Shown piece after piece: positions 10,976 to 22,110 of a DNA stretch of 64,000 nucleotides. This DNA comes from Kingdonia uniflora (Eukaryota > Streptophyta > Magnoliopsida > Ranunculales > Circaeasteraceae). The stretch lies in contig JACGCM010002535.1 in the NCBI GenBank assembly GCA_014058105.1, positions 2,666,001 to 2,730,000 on the forward strand, read 5' to 3'. The position numbers and the translations under genes are program-made. Below the pieces are notes generated by a model. The model did not search any database, was not told the origin of the DNA, and worked only from the letters and a program-made list of their open reading frames with translations. Position 1 is the first letter of the stretch. Each line of letters starts with the position of its first letter.

Positions 10976-11159
10976 AGTTTCTTCAAAGGGTTTGTTAGGA
11001 ACATCATGTTTTTATGTTACTTCAGGGTCATGTTCTTCCCAATCTGGATCTTCCACTAGGAAGTCGGCTGAGGCTTGTCCTTTCTCTGACATTCTCTATT
11101 TGAATTTTATATCATGCTCCCCCAAACTCATCGACCATTGCTGCACTTGGTATGATATC

Positions 11160-12280
11160 ATTTTTTTGGGAAACATCTCCCGTAGGAGATAGTTCGTTAT
11201 AAGAAGAGTTTCTCAACTTCTGCGTTGTGTAAACAAGTGTTAAGAAGAGCTTCTCAACTTTAGAATATCTCATCTTTGCGGGAGTAATCGTCTTGCTTAT
11301 AAAATATACTAGTTACTTGATCTTCCCTTCCAATCAAATCATGACAGAGCTCAAAGAGTTTTTTATTATTGCGAGATAGATCGTCAACTCTTCGTCTTCT
11401 ATCGGAGTATTCGTCACTGGAGGTGTTCCAAGGTACATCATCAACTCTTAAAAACTGGCCTCACATTCTTCCATCCAATTGATATCTTCATTTGTTTTTT
11501 CCTTTTCTTCTTTTGGTAGACCCGTGAAATAGCAAAAATAACCATTTGCAACGACCTGATGTTTTTTGAAATGAACATGTTTATTGTTGTAATCTTGCCT
11601 GTTAGCTTCTGCACATCCTTTTTACTCTTTAATGACGGCATGGACATTAGAGCTCGAATCTGCTCTAGGTCTGATTTTATTCCTATCTTACTGATCGGAT
11701 GTCCATGGAATTTTCAAGATTAGACTCCGAATTGACATTTGTTCGGATTTTATTTCATTTCGTATGATTGCAAAATGTTAAAGATAGTTTGAAGGTCTGT
11801 AACATGGTCTTCTTTCTTTAAACTCTTGTAAAGCATGTCATCAATATATACTTCCAAGGTCTTCCCTAAATGTTCTCTGAATATACTTGTTACTAACTGT
11901 TGGTAAGTTGCTCTGACATTCTTTAGTCCGAATGTCATGGTTTTATAGCAATATAGTCATCTCACAGTGGTGAATATAAATTTCTCCTAGACTTCATCAA
12001 AAAGTGGTATCTGATTGTATCCCGAAGCGGCATCCATCATTAACAGTAGTTCGTGCCCCGCGGTTAAGTTTAATATTTGATAGATAATTGGGAGAGGGAA
12101 ACTATCATTTGGTGTCTATTTGTTTAGATTGGTGAAATCTACATAAACTCAGATTTTCCTATTCTTTTTTGGGACTGCTATGATGTTCGTGATTTAGTAT
12201 GGGTAATTGGCTTCTTTAATGAAACCTACTTCGATTAGTTTGTCGACCTCATTTCTTACCTTATTTATGAGTCAAGGGGA
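11160..12280 (-). pseudogene. RE2 reverse transcriptase and first RNase H
   Basis: Minus-strand translation shows the RT entry (VDKLIEVGFIKEA near 12245), VPKKNRKI, the FGLKNVRATYQ motif (11935) and an intact YIDD catalytic box at 11848-11837, then LKKEDH, KCQFGV and GHPISK. The RNase H joined to RT is badly decayed between about 11440 and 11160. Numerous stops and frameshifts show it is dead. The family acts in the cytoplasmic virus-like particle to copy the genomic RNA. Confidence 0.75.
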
Positions 12281-12599
12281 TAACCTCCTTTGCTTTAATT
12301 TAATTATTATGACTTTGTCCCTTATGCTTAGTTTGTGGCAAGCTAACACTAGGTCAACTCCTGGTATTTCCCTGAATGTCCATGCGAATACATCTTAATT
12401 AGCTCGAAGGAATTGTATTAAATTTTTTCTTCTTTTGATCGATCTTGGTGCCAACAAATGTTCCTCCATCTTGTTTGTTGATCTTAATGTACTCTATAGG
12501 TTCGACTGTAAGAAGCTGATCTTTCGAGTGATCCACCTTTTGTAATTGCTATAAAGTAAATTTTACTAATGTGTCAATTATGTTTGATACTGTATTCTC

Positions 12600-13090
12600 A
12601 CAAGTACGAGCGAATTTCTGACTTTCTTTGATTTCTTATATTATTTTATTCCATTTGAATCGAAGTGCCTGGTGGTACGTGGAAGGTATTGCTTTCATAT
12701 TATACAGCCAACAACTCCCAATAATACATAAGTATCGAGACTTTGCATTGATCACATTAAAGTGACATCGAGAGTTGTGGGTCCAACTATTATAGGTAGA
12801 TTTTTTTTTCTAGCCCTCTCTTCCTTGGATCCATTGAATCCACTGATATTCATGTCATTCACTTTGGCCTTATCGATAAGACCCATCTGTTTTATCGTAC
12901 TTTAAAAAAGGACTTCGATAGCGCATCCTGTAACTACCATCATAGTGTGCATGACAGAGTTCTTCATTTTTAGCATAACAACCAGCGTATCATGATGCGA
13001 GAACTTTACATGGCCTACGCCGTAATCCCCAGTTTACCTTTGCTTGACTCAGGTAGCAATTTAGCTTCTTTCTCCATTACTGTGAGATCA
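12600..13090 (-). pseudogene. RE2 aspartic protease
   Basis: The minus-strand reading gives VKFSHHDTL, a hydrophobic VMLKMKNSVMHTMM strand and then V-V-T-G-C where the active site D-T-G is expected (12940-12926), so the catalytic Asp is Val. Downstream frames are broken. It corresponds in position and sequence to the proteases of RE3 (17640) and RE5 (41410). Confidence 0.6.
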
Positions 13091-13199
13091 TGGCATTGTG
13101 CCAAACTTCTTCTCTTGAACCTGGTCGAATTGTTGATCTGATATATCTCGATCAAGATATTGATATAGAGGTGATATAGGTGCTTCTCCTCAGGTTCTC

Positions 13200-14650
13200 C
13201 TTCAATTTGAATTGTATTAACCTCCTTTTTCTAGCTTCCATTTATGTATCCCTCAAGGTCGATAATGTATTCGTACATCCTTTCATCTTTTAATATGTAT
13301 TCCATCAGTCTCTGTATGGCGCAGCATCTGTCAGTATCACAATACTTTTCTTTATGGTGCTTACAGTAGAGTTTGCCTTCAATTAGTTTAAGAGGTTGAG
13401 CATTGCAGAAGAACTTGTCTTTCCTGAGTATCGGGTAAATTTGTGAGAGTTTAACATTCAATTTTGGATGGATGGGCTTCGGGAGTAAGTTTCATTTTTG
13501 AGTTTTCCTTTCTTCTGTCTTGATAGCTTGCTTCTTATTACCTCGCTCATCATTACTTCAATCGGCATTTCTTTTTGAGCTAGGACCTTTTATGGTCAAG
13601 ACATTTTTAGTAGATTTATGCCTTTCGGACATCATCCTTTTTAGATCGATACACTCATTTACCTTCTTAATCATTGCTCCAAGAGTAGTGGGATTGTTTA
13701 AAAATAAATATTTTTTTTCGCCATACATTCGATTTGTAGGGTATTGGTGAAGGCTAATACAATAGTTTTTAGATATAAGTTATCCACCTTTTTTGCCAGT
13801 TTGAGGAATTTCTTGGTGAAGGCTTTGAGCTTCTCTCCCTGGGCTTGTTTGAGACTGATGAGAGTATACAAATTATTTTCAGGTAGAGAATGGAACCATC
13901 AGAGCGGTTCTCACTGAAGGCTTATCGTGAACAGACGACAAAGAATGTAATTTAATTTTGAATATAATTCTAACAAATCTCAAAACTTTTGGCAGTGTTC
14001 TCTTAGGTCATTGCCTTTATATTTGCAGATATTTGGAGTGTGAAATCTTGTTGAAACTTCCATTTTGAACAGTTCTTTAGCAATTAGACTTCTCTGTAGT
14101 TTGCTCAACTCGTCTTTGTTATAATGAGTTTGCGCTTCTAGTAGTTCTCGGATTTGTTAGTCCATGTCCTCTTGTGCTACATATTAACATGGTGCTAAAA
14201 GAAATTATTGAGTGGGTCTAGGGTTATGATTGCCACTTCCCTCGCTCAACTTTTCCCTAATTGGTACCCTGTCTAGAGGTCGTGGCTCTTCTTCTGGATG
14301 TTTTGAGTGTCGAGGTCCCCAACTAACTTTGGGCTGATCATATCGTCCTAGATGGAAAGAGGCTTTTGGTTCCAATTACGCGGTTACCTGGCCATTCTTC
14401 CTAGAATGAGCGAGCATGACCTTTTTGTCACTGGGAGCTACTCCCTATTGATTATCTTGTAGTACTTTTAAAGTGGCTTGCAACGTGGTCATATGATCTT
14501 CATGTCGCTTGGATTCCAACTGTCGGGCTTTTCATTCTTCCTCTAGCTCTTTACTGCGAAGTTCTCGATCTTAAATCAATTGGCGCTCAAGTTCATTTTA
14601 TTTTGTTTCACAATTTTGATATTAAGGTTTGCCCTCAATTTTGCCAACTA
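13200..14650 (-). pseudogene. RE2 gag region
   Basis: Decayed gag. The clearest part is the nucleocapsid-like segment 13461-13231: RKDKFFCNAQPLKLIEG, then LYCKHHKEKYCDTDRCCAIQ, which matches the Cys/His knuckle of RE3 (17210) and RE5 (40970). The upstream part (13500-14650) contains only fragments of the helical gag domain and coiled-coil N-terminus with many stops. Gag would package the element RNA. Confidence 0.6.
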
Positions 14651-14772
14651 ATCCAATTTTGTCGACGTAACTTCTGGTTGAATTGCTGAAGCTGCTCGAT
14701 TGGGTATTAACCAAGGTTGTTGTTGATGATATATAAATAACTATCGGTCTTAGGATTTTATGGTAAGTATAT

Positions 14773-14790
14773 TTCCCACAGACGGTGCCA
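14773..14790 (-). promoter_or_regulatory. RE2 primer-binding site
   Basis: The minus strand reads TGGCACCGTCTGTGGGAA, identical over 18 nt to the RE3 site at 15801-15818. It lies 2 bp inside the LTR end. It should pair with the 3' end of a host tRNA ending TGCCA; tRNA-Arg is reported for Ogre (from memory), but I did not verify the tRNA. Confidence 0.8.
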
Positions 14791-14792
14791 AA

Positions 14793-15356
14793 TGTAAGCC
14801 TAAATTCGTAACTTGAATTAGTCTCTTACATCAAATGTACCTAGAGCATAAACAATTGTAAACAAGTAATTTAAAGTGGCACAAATTTAGCGCGGAGACC
14901 TCTATATAGGTAAAAATCTACGACATCAGCTCGATGATTTGAATGAGTTTTTTTATTGCCTTGATATTACAAGTTACAAAAATTGGTACTCTTGAATTAG
15001 ACTGATTAGGTATTTTCTATCTCCAAAAACTTATATCTGTTATCTATCAACCCTGCCATATTTATAGAACTTTTCCTTAGCTCATGGGTAGGAGTATGTT
15101 CTCCTAGATTAGGGAAAAGGTTGGTAGAGCTTTTGGGGGCCATTCTTGTAACTATTAGTTCATGGGACAGGTGTCCTTAACTCGTTCCTCTTTGTTCTTT
15201 GAAGGTTAGAGCTATAATGGCTTATTCCGGATCTTGAACTTAAGCTTCATCTTCGACCATCATACGTTTACTCGACCTCCTCAACATACACGTGGCACAT
15301 TTATGGTACACTATGGAACAACTACAGAGGTTTACTTATTATTCTTAACCTCTACA
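14793..15356 (-). repeat. RE2 5' LTR (564 bp)
   Basis: On the minus strand it starts TGTAGAGGTTAAG (15356) and ends GGCTTACA (14793), directly before the primer-binding site. TATA box TCTATAAATATGG at 15068-15058. The T-rich hairpin element is at 14922-14891. The outer end borders the RE3 LTR fragment at 15357, with TCAAC as the candidate right target-site copy; the other copy is outside the window. Confidence 0.8.
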
Positions 15357-15798
15357 TCAACAGCTTGATTTAACAAGCACTCCGTCATTAATGAAGTTGT
15401 TACAAGATAGATGGATCAGACCATTACATAATTAATTCAATGACTCATAAAATCCATATTGTAACGTCCATCATTAATAACAATAATGGTCATCAAACGG
15501 TCATATTATAAGACCTATAAATAGGACCAAAGAACCACAGATAAAGGACATGAAACTCCGCATATGAATTTCTACCTAAAAACTTTATACAAAAGTTACT
15601 CAGAGTGTTCTTTGTAATAGCTAGGAATCATCAATAACATCTCTCTATTTCTAAATCCTCAAGAGAGGTCATGGTTTTAAATCTATTCAAAGGTTTTCCA
15701 TGCTAAACTTTGTGTTAGTAGTTACTCATTGTTCACTAATGTTTTGATTATCATTGGTAAAAAAGACTAAGTCTCGAATACAAAATTAAGCTATGACA
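15357..15798 (+). repeat. RE3 5' LTR, 5'-truncated (442 bp left)
   Basis: Ends AAGCTATGACA, two bases before the primer-binding site. TATA box CTATAAATAGG at 15515-15525, only about 160 bp from the RE2 junction, whereas the other LTRs here have 230-400 bp before TATA. This suggests RE2 inserted into the U3 region. Hairpin element with perfect CATGG/CCATG ends at 15670-15702. Confidence 0.7.
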
Positions 15799-15800
15799 TT

Positions 15801-15818
15801 TGGCACCGTCTGTGGGAA
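15801..15818 (+). promoter_or_regulatory. RE3 primer-binding site
   Basis: TGGCACCGTCTGTGGGAA, 2 bp after the LTR end. Same 18 nt as RE2; RE4 differs at one base and RE5 at two. Confidence 0.85.
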
Positions 15819-15869
15819 CGAAGCTTTTTAGCCACAATTCTCTGAAACAGCTGATTATATCTCTACAGA

Positions 15870-17490
15870 ATGTATCCTCCAGATCATAATACACCAATTG
15901 GCCCAACAGAAGGAAGCACAGTACTAGCAGAATTATGGGCCACTATACACTCCGAGACAAAAAGAAGAGCCACTTTGGAACAACAGTTGGCGAATGTGCA
16001 AGATACGTTGAATGTTTTGCAGGGACAACAGATTGCTGCCCTGAAGAACAAAGACGTACTAGCCACCTCACGAGTTTCTATTCGAGATAGGCTAGGAGCC
16101 CAAGCCAATAGCCTGAGAGGTGATATTTGATCCAATCATAATCAGTCGGGGGTCGAGCTTGTGTAGATACGGGAAGTCCACCAAGAAGTTGATGGTGTTT
16201 CTGCTAGAGTTAGACAAGAAGATGATCCACCCCGAGGAAAAGTTTGTATTCCAGCACGTGATCGACTATGTGAAGGAAGTAGTAACCACAATCATCGTGA
16301 TGGACGCATCCTATGCTAGACCATCACAGTTCGTCAGTATGTGACTCAGGAACATGTTAAAAAACGTATCAAAGAATTGTTTGAAGCTCAAGTTCAAACC
16401 GCCAAAGGCATCCATAACAAACTACATAAAAGTTTGATTTCTCAAGAACTATTAGATGGCAAAGTTCCCACTGGTTTCTATGCCCTAAAAATCTAAAAGT
16501 ACAGGGAAACTGATCCCGTGGAACATGTTCATGAATTCTAGGACGTTTTAGGTTTATGTTATACATCGAACCATATTCTATGTCATCTCTTTCCTACCAG
16601 CCTATAGGGCAAACCTTAGCGATGGTTCTACTCACTACAAGATTATAACTTTCGAACAGTTGCGAGAACTCTTCGTCAATAACTACTCACATAACAAAGA
16701 TAAGGAGGAAAGTCTATATTTTATGTTCAGCCTTAACCAGGTACCAGGAGAGAAGCTCAAAATATTTACTAAGAAATTTTTAGAGTTGGCTAGAAAGGTG
16801 GGCCGACTGGATCAGAAAAATTACTATTTCAGCCTTCACCAACGCTTTGTCGTGGATGGAAGAGCGAAGGAGCGCTTATTTCTCAACAAACCTACGACCT
16901 TGGAGAACATGATCAAAAAAATAAATGGATATGTCAACCTTGAAAGGATGGTATCTGAAAGACAAAAATCCTGGAAGTCAACCTTGACAGTAAGAGATCA
17001 ATCCAGAGAATGAGATTTCAATCGTACTACTGATCACGGAGGAGAAAGAAAATTGACCAAATCTAATGACGATCAAACTCAGAGAGGTGGTAATTTTCCC
17101 AAGCCCTATCTTCCCAAGATGACTGTCACAATAGCCAGCCTATATCTCACACTTCAAAAGGACAAATTCTTTCGCAATGCTCAGTATCTCCAACCCATTG
17201 AAAGCAGACCGTATTGCATACACCACAAAGTTCGACATCATGACATAGAATACTGCTTCACTTTACAGTGACTTTTAGAATATATTTTTACAGAAGGACA
17301 AATGTATGAATACATAGTGGACGTGAAAAATTATAAAAACGGGAGTTACAAGCTTAATACTGAGATCGTACAGATAGAAGGAGTGGCAGAGGAGAAGAAT
17401 TTATACCACATCTCCCTCAACCACTTTATTGAGAGTCATGCAGTTAATAGGTTGATCAGATTCAAAAGATGATGTCTCGATCAATGCCAC
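15870..17490 (+). pseudogene. RE3 gag
   Basis: ATG 15870 opens an 86-codon N-terminal piece with a helical, coiled-coil-like middle (ATLEQQLANVQDTLNVLQ), ending at a stop at 16130. The capsid-like core follows with stops: a DPVEHVHEF segment near 16520, an LCHLFP segment near 16590, and an open part 16660-17013 with LRELFVNNYSHN and ERLFLNKPTTLENM, typical of the plant retrotransposon gag family (PF03732, from memory). A Cys/His knuckle PYCIHHKVRHHDIEYC lies near 17205-17255. Gag assembles the virus-like particle. At least four stops make it inactive. Confidence 0.8.
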
Positions 17491-17499
17491 GATTAGTAC

Positions 17500-17975
17500 A
17501 TGGTCAGTAAAGAAGCTCGGTTACTCCCCATATCTAGTTCTCAAGGAATAGGGATCTCTTTCAATGATTACAACGTTCACCATGTAAACTTTCCTCATCC
17601 TGATACACTCGTGATCATGTTGAAACTGAGAAATGTCGTACTACATACAATGATGGTAGATACTGGCAGTAGTATTGAACTACTCTTCTAAAGTACGATT
17701 GATTAGATGGGACTGGCCGACAAAGTTTAGCCTAGCGACATCGATATTTATGGGTTCAACGGATCTAAAGAAGAGCATGCAGGAAAGATTATTCTTCTTA
17801 TTACAGTAGGACCTGCGATGGTTGATGTTGTGTTTTACGTTGTAAATACAAAATCCCATTATTTAGGGATCATGGGACATTGCTGGATGCATAACATGCG
17901 AGCTATCCCGTCGACCTATCATTTGGCGTTATGGTTTGATTGGAATGGTGGCATCTACGAAATCCAAGGCAGCTA
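17500..17975 (+). pseudogene. RE3 aspartic protease
   Basis: Retropepsin-like: hydrophobic strand LVIMLKLRNVVLHTMM, then the intact active site V-D-T-G-S-S (about 17657-17674), stops after LLF, and a second half with YGFNGS, the LGIMG-x-CW motif and a LALWF strand. This enzyme would cut the gag-pol precursor. The stops after the active site break the frame. RE5 has a nearly parallel protease at 41330-41740. Confidence 0.75.
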
Positions 17976-18149
17976 GAAACTCGCACGAGCTTATGAAAAT
18001 ACTATTATCATTATGATGGAACCCCAACACAGCAGTTCGTATAGTAATTACAGAACAATACAGAGAACATTACTAATAATACTTCAGATAAACAACTGCC
18101 AACTGCAGGAGCTACAAAATACGTCTAAATCAGTGGTGACAAACAAGGC

Positions 18150-19400
18150 ACCTGCATTAAAACTCCTTTATCTATGACAGAGCGCAATATTCTTATTCAG
18201 TTTATTAAAAATAACAGTAATGTCTTCCCATGGACATTTCATGAAATGCCAAGCATTGAACCCAATTTGGCTTGCCACGAGCTTAGTTTAAAAGATAAAG
18301 CTGAGGCAGTCAAGCAAAAATAGAGTACTTTAGCACCAAGGCTGCGCAAAGAAGTCAATAAAGAGATCTATAAACTAATTGAAGTTAGTTTTATTCAAAA
18401 AGCCAACTAGTCCGAATGGATCTCGAACATCGTAGCAGTTTTGATGAAAAATGGCAAGATTAGAGTATGCGTGGATTTCACAGATCTTAATAAAGATACT
18501 TTAAAAGATAGTTTTCCTCTTCCTATTATCAACCATTTTCTCGATTCTACTGCGGAACACGAACTGTTATCCAAGATTGATGTCTTGTCTGGGTATAATA
18601 TAATACCCCTGTTGTCCAAAGATAAGGAAAAAATAACTTTCATCACAGAACACGGATTGTACTGCTACAAAGTCATGCCTTTTGGCCTCAAGAACTCCGG
18701 TGCCACTTATCAGAGATTGATGTCACAAATCTTCAAAGACCAATGGAAAACCATGGAAGTTTACATTGATGAAATACTGTGTCAAAGCCTCAAGAAGGAA
18801 AACCATTTCGCAGATTTGCAAACGACCTTCGAAATTCTTCGATCATACAAAATGAGACTAAATCCTGGCAAATGCCAGTTCAGAGTCCAATTGGGCAAAT
18901 TATTGGGGTATTTGATTAGCAAACGAGGTGTTAAAGCTGACCCAGATCGTATTCGTACTTTGTTACCTATGCCTTCACTAATGACAAAGAATGGCGCACA
19001 AAAGATAGCCGGCAAGATAGCAGCAATAAACCATTTTGTCTCCAAGTCTTCAGATCTATATCGATGGTTATTCGATCTTCTATGAGAGGGAACAAAAAAA
19101 GGGAAGCCTAAAAAAGATTCTGAGATCGAGTGGACTACATAATGTGAAGCAGCGTTTCAAGAACTAAAATGCTATTTGGGAAAACCACCAGTAATGAGTA
19201 CACCAAAGGAAGGAGAAGAGCTCATGATATATCTCGCCATTACTGATGAATCACTAAGCTCAGTTCTCATCCAACTCGATCCAAAGATGGGACAACTTTT
19301 CTACTTTATCAGTATGACTCTTACTCCAGTAGAAACACGGTACACTAAGATTGAAAAACTGTTCTTAGTACTCGTTTAAACATTGCAAAAGTTAACACAA
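18150..19400 (+). pseudogene. RE3 reverse transcriptase and first RNase H
   Basis: The part before 18441 is decayed. The open run 18441-19085 (214 aa) carries KIRVCVDFTDLN, SKIDVLSGYN, FGLKNSGATYQ and the catalytic box, which reads Y-I-D-E (18762-18773) instead of Y-I-D-D, so the second catalytic aspartate is changed. Downstream are LLGYLISKRG and the thumb/connection. The first RNase H (19110-19379) shows FISMTLTPVETRYTKIEKL and a stop. This is the longest intact RT frame in the window, yet it is catalytically altered. Confidence 0.85.
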
Positions 19401-19649
19401 TATTTATAAGCTTATTAAGTACGAGTAATGACAAATTACCCCTTGTGCAAAGTTCTATCCGAATGAGATAAATACAGACGAGTCTAACAATGGTCACTTA
19501 CTCATGGTGAGCACGATATACATTTCGAGCCACGATATTCTAAAAATGGACAAGCAGTAGTAGATTTCCTCACAGATTTTCCTGTAGACGATCTTAATTG
19601 GGAGGAGGATATTACTGAGACAAACGATAAATAGTTTAAAGAAAAATTA

Positions 19650-20075
19650 GATTAGATATCCAAGAAAGGTTGGCACCTTTTAACTGACGGTTCTGCCGGA
19701 CCAACTTGGTTGGGATCGATATAGTTCTTATCACACCTTCTAATGGCAGAATTGAGAAATCAATCTGACTCAACTTCGAAGATACCAACAATGAGACCGA
19801 ATATGAAGCACTAATTCATAGACTGAATATGGTACTAAGGATTGGTGTTCCTGAGTTATCTATTTACATGGACTCTTTGTTAATAGTGAACCATTATACG
19901 AGCGAATATCAGAAAAATGGAAAGATGATCGACTACGTAGCAATAGTAGCCGACAAAATGTGTAGATTTAAGAAGGCTTCCATTGAATATTTTCCATGCG
20001 ATAAAAATAGACATTCTGATTCCCTTGCTTATCTTGCGGGAGTCCTTGGATCAGAAGCCTGATACTTGAAGATCA
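19650..20075 (+). pseudogene. RE3 second RNase H domain
   Basis: LLTDGSAGP at about 19678-19704 (the TDGSAG catalytic start is intact), NNETEYEALIH near 19785-19815, and the open piece 19829-20062 with LSIYMDSLLIVNHY and RHSDSLAYLAGVLG. A frameshift lies near 19710. This extra RNase H between RT and integrase is the hallmark of the Tat lineage (from memory). Confidence 0.75.
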
Positions 20076-20299
20076 ATGTGGTATCTACCCCTAACATTAA
20101 CATCATCAGCTTAAATGCCATTAATACTGGGTGTGACGAAGAGGTTGAGTATGATTGGAGATGACCTTTCCTCACATATATCGGGCCAGACAATAAATTT
20201 GACTGTGAACTCCCTAAGGATATTAATAAAAGAAGACGCCTAATAGACAATGCTAAATGATATGTCGTTGATGACAACCTCATTTACAAAAAATTATTT

Positions 20300-21403
20300 A
20301 TAGGACCCTATCTCCAATGTTTATCTGATAAAGAGGCCCAAGCCTTTCTGCACAATTTACAAGAAGACACTTGTGGATCTCATGCGGCAGGACGATCTCT
20401 AGAAAATTGAGCTATTACTGAAGGAGTATTTTGGCCCAAAATGAAAGCTCAAGCCATTGAATATGCAAGCAAGTGTGATGCTTGTCAACGACATGGAGCT
20501 AAAATTTATGCTCCAGCTTTGGAACTCCATTCTAGCAAAGTTGTCTGGCTATTGAAAAGATGGGCCCTCGATCTCGTGGGAGAATTCTGAACTGTACCAG
20601 GAAAATAGAAGGACCTCCTAGTAGTAATAGACTACTTCACCAAGTGGGTAGAAGCAGTTCCGTTGTGTCGAACATGCGAAGAGGAAGGCATCATATTTAT
20701 ATGGGAAAAATATTATAATACGGTTTGGCTGCACCCATCTCATCATGTTAGACAATGGACCACTGATCGTTAGTTCAAAGGTCATCGACTTCCTAAATTA
20801 GCATAACATCATCCACTCCCCTTCAAAGCCATATTACCCACAAGAAAATGGACATGCCAAAATCACCAACCGAACTATAATCGACGGAATCAAAAAGCAC
20901 TTGGCAGAAAAGAAGGGTAATTGGGTGTAAGAATTACCACACGTATTATGGGCATACCAAACAATACCTCGAGTATTGACTAGATGTACGGCATTCTTAT
21001 TGGCATATGGTACCGAAGCAATCATCCCACCCAATATAATCACCCACTACGTGATCATACCATAAAAAATAAAGAAAAAAAGTTCCAGTTGGCATCTAAC
21101 ATGAACTGGATCAACAAAACATGGGACAGAATAGTCATGAACTTGGGAAGGTACCATCAGGCTTTAACATGGTTATATAATAAATGATTTCGTCATAGAA
21201 AGTTTGATATTAAATATCTCATCCTACGAGAGATACCAAAACACAGAAAGGAACTCAATGCTGGGAAACTCACAGAAAATTGGGAATGACCTTTAATCGC
21301 TGTCGAAAAAAGAGGACTTGGCTCTTATGACCACGTCATAGAAAATAAAGATCGAGTCCCTAATCCGTAGAACACGAAGAAATTAAAGTTATATCACAGA
21401 TAA
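20300..21403 (+). pseudogene. RE3 integrase
   Basis: HHCC-like zinc part (LQEDTCGSH, then SKCDACQRHG near 20470-20497), core with ALDLVGEF (first Asp) and VVIDYFTKWVEAVPL, then a LDNGP motif (second Asp, near 20750). The catalytic Glu position is Lys (codon 20859-20861). Then LPHVLWAYQTIPRV, LGRYHQAL and the C-terminal LGSYDHVI...KKLKLYHR ending in TAA TAA at 21401. Several stops and frameshifts. No chromodomain follows. Confidence 0.8.
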
Positions 21404-21404
21404 T

Positions 21405-21750
21405 AATCTATCACAGTCTACTATTTCTTCCAATTTTGTACATCGTTCATACATTAATGAAATACTTATGTTTGACAGACCTACATTGCAGTACTATTTT
21501 GTTATCTCATACAATACTGTTATACTATTTCTTCCATTTGTGTACGTTGTTCTTACACTAATGAAATACTTGTGTTTGATTGACCTACATCAAAGTACTC
21601 TTCTACTATCTTATAGAGTACACTTATACTATCTCTTACATTTTTGTATGTCGCTCTTACACCAATGAAATACTTGTGTTTGACCGACCTACATTACAGT
21701 ACATTTCTACTATCTTATACAAGTACTTCTATATATATAACACATTTATA
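21405..21750 (+). repeat. RE3 104-bp tandem repeat, about 3 copies
   Basis: The landmark AATGAAATACTT(A/G)TGTTTGA recurs at 21456, 21560 and 21664, exactly 104 bp apart each time. Units also share CTATTTCTTCCA and TTTGTA blocks. The array lies between the pol stop and the antisense gene, the hypervariable 3' region of Tat elements, which is known to spawn tandem repeats. Confidence 0.85.
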
Positions 21751-21784
21751 ATATCACAGATAACTAATGGGTTCACCCCATTAT

Positions 21785-21975
21785 ATTATTACAGATCGTT
21801 TATTGCTTCAACCAATTCTATCTTCTATTGCATTACAGGTCGTTTATTGCTTCAACCAATTCGATCTTCTATTATATTATAGGTCATTTATTCCTTCAAC
21901 AAATTTAATATTTTCTTACATTGCAGATTGCCTATTGCTTTAGACAATTCATCTTCTATCATATTAAAAGTCGGT
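21785..21975 (+). repeat. RE3 44-bp tandem repeat, about 4 copies
   Basis: The landmark GGTC(G/A)TTTATTGCTTCAACCAATT begins at about 21795, 21839, 21883 and 21929, spaced 44, 44 and about 46 bp. The first two copies are nearly identical and the last is the most diverged. It is a second, independent array in the same 3' region. Confidence 0.8.
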
Positions 21976-22110
21976 TATTGGCTCTCCAATCCGGCTAAAC
22001 AGACTTCAGACTTCAGAACCTCAATTGGATCATTAAAATGTCCATGTAAATACGTACAGGGCACTAATTCTACTATCAGTCAAATTTTACTGCAGCATAA
22101 CCTTCACACT

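Larger units (their letters stand above)
7112..15356 (-). mobile_element. RE2: minus-strand Tat-like element, 3' end missing
   Basis: Read on the minus strand: 5' LTR (15356-14793), primer-binding site, gag, PR, RT, RNaseH, second RNaseH, integrase (ending near 9285), and then an antisense gene on the plus strand (7112-9000). The antisense gene lacks its N-terminal domain and the 3' LTR is missing, because RE1 joins at 7112. Pol is closest in motifs to RE3 (shared phrases around the second RNaseH). No tandem array separates pol and the antisense gene, unlike RE3, RE4, RE6 and RE7. All pol frames carry stops. Confidence 0.85.
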
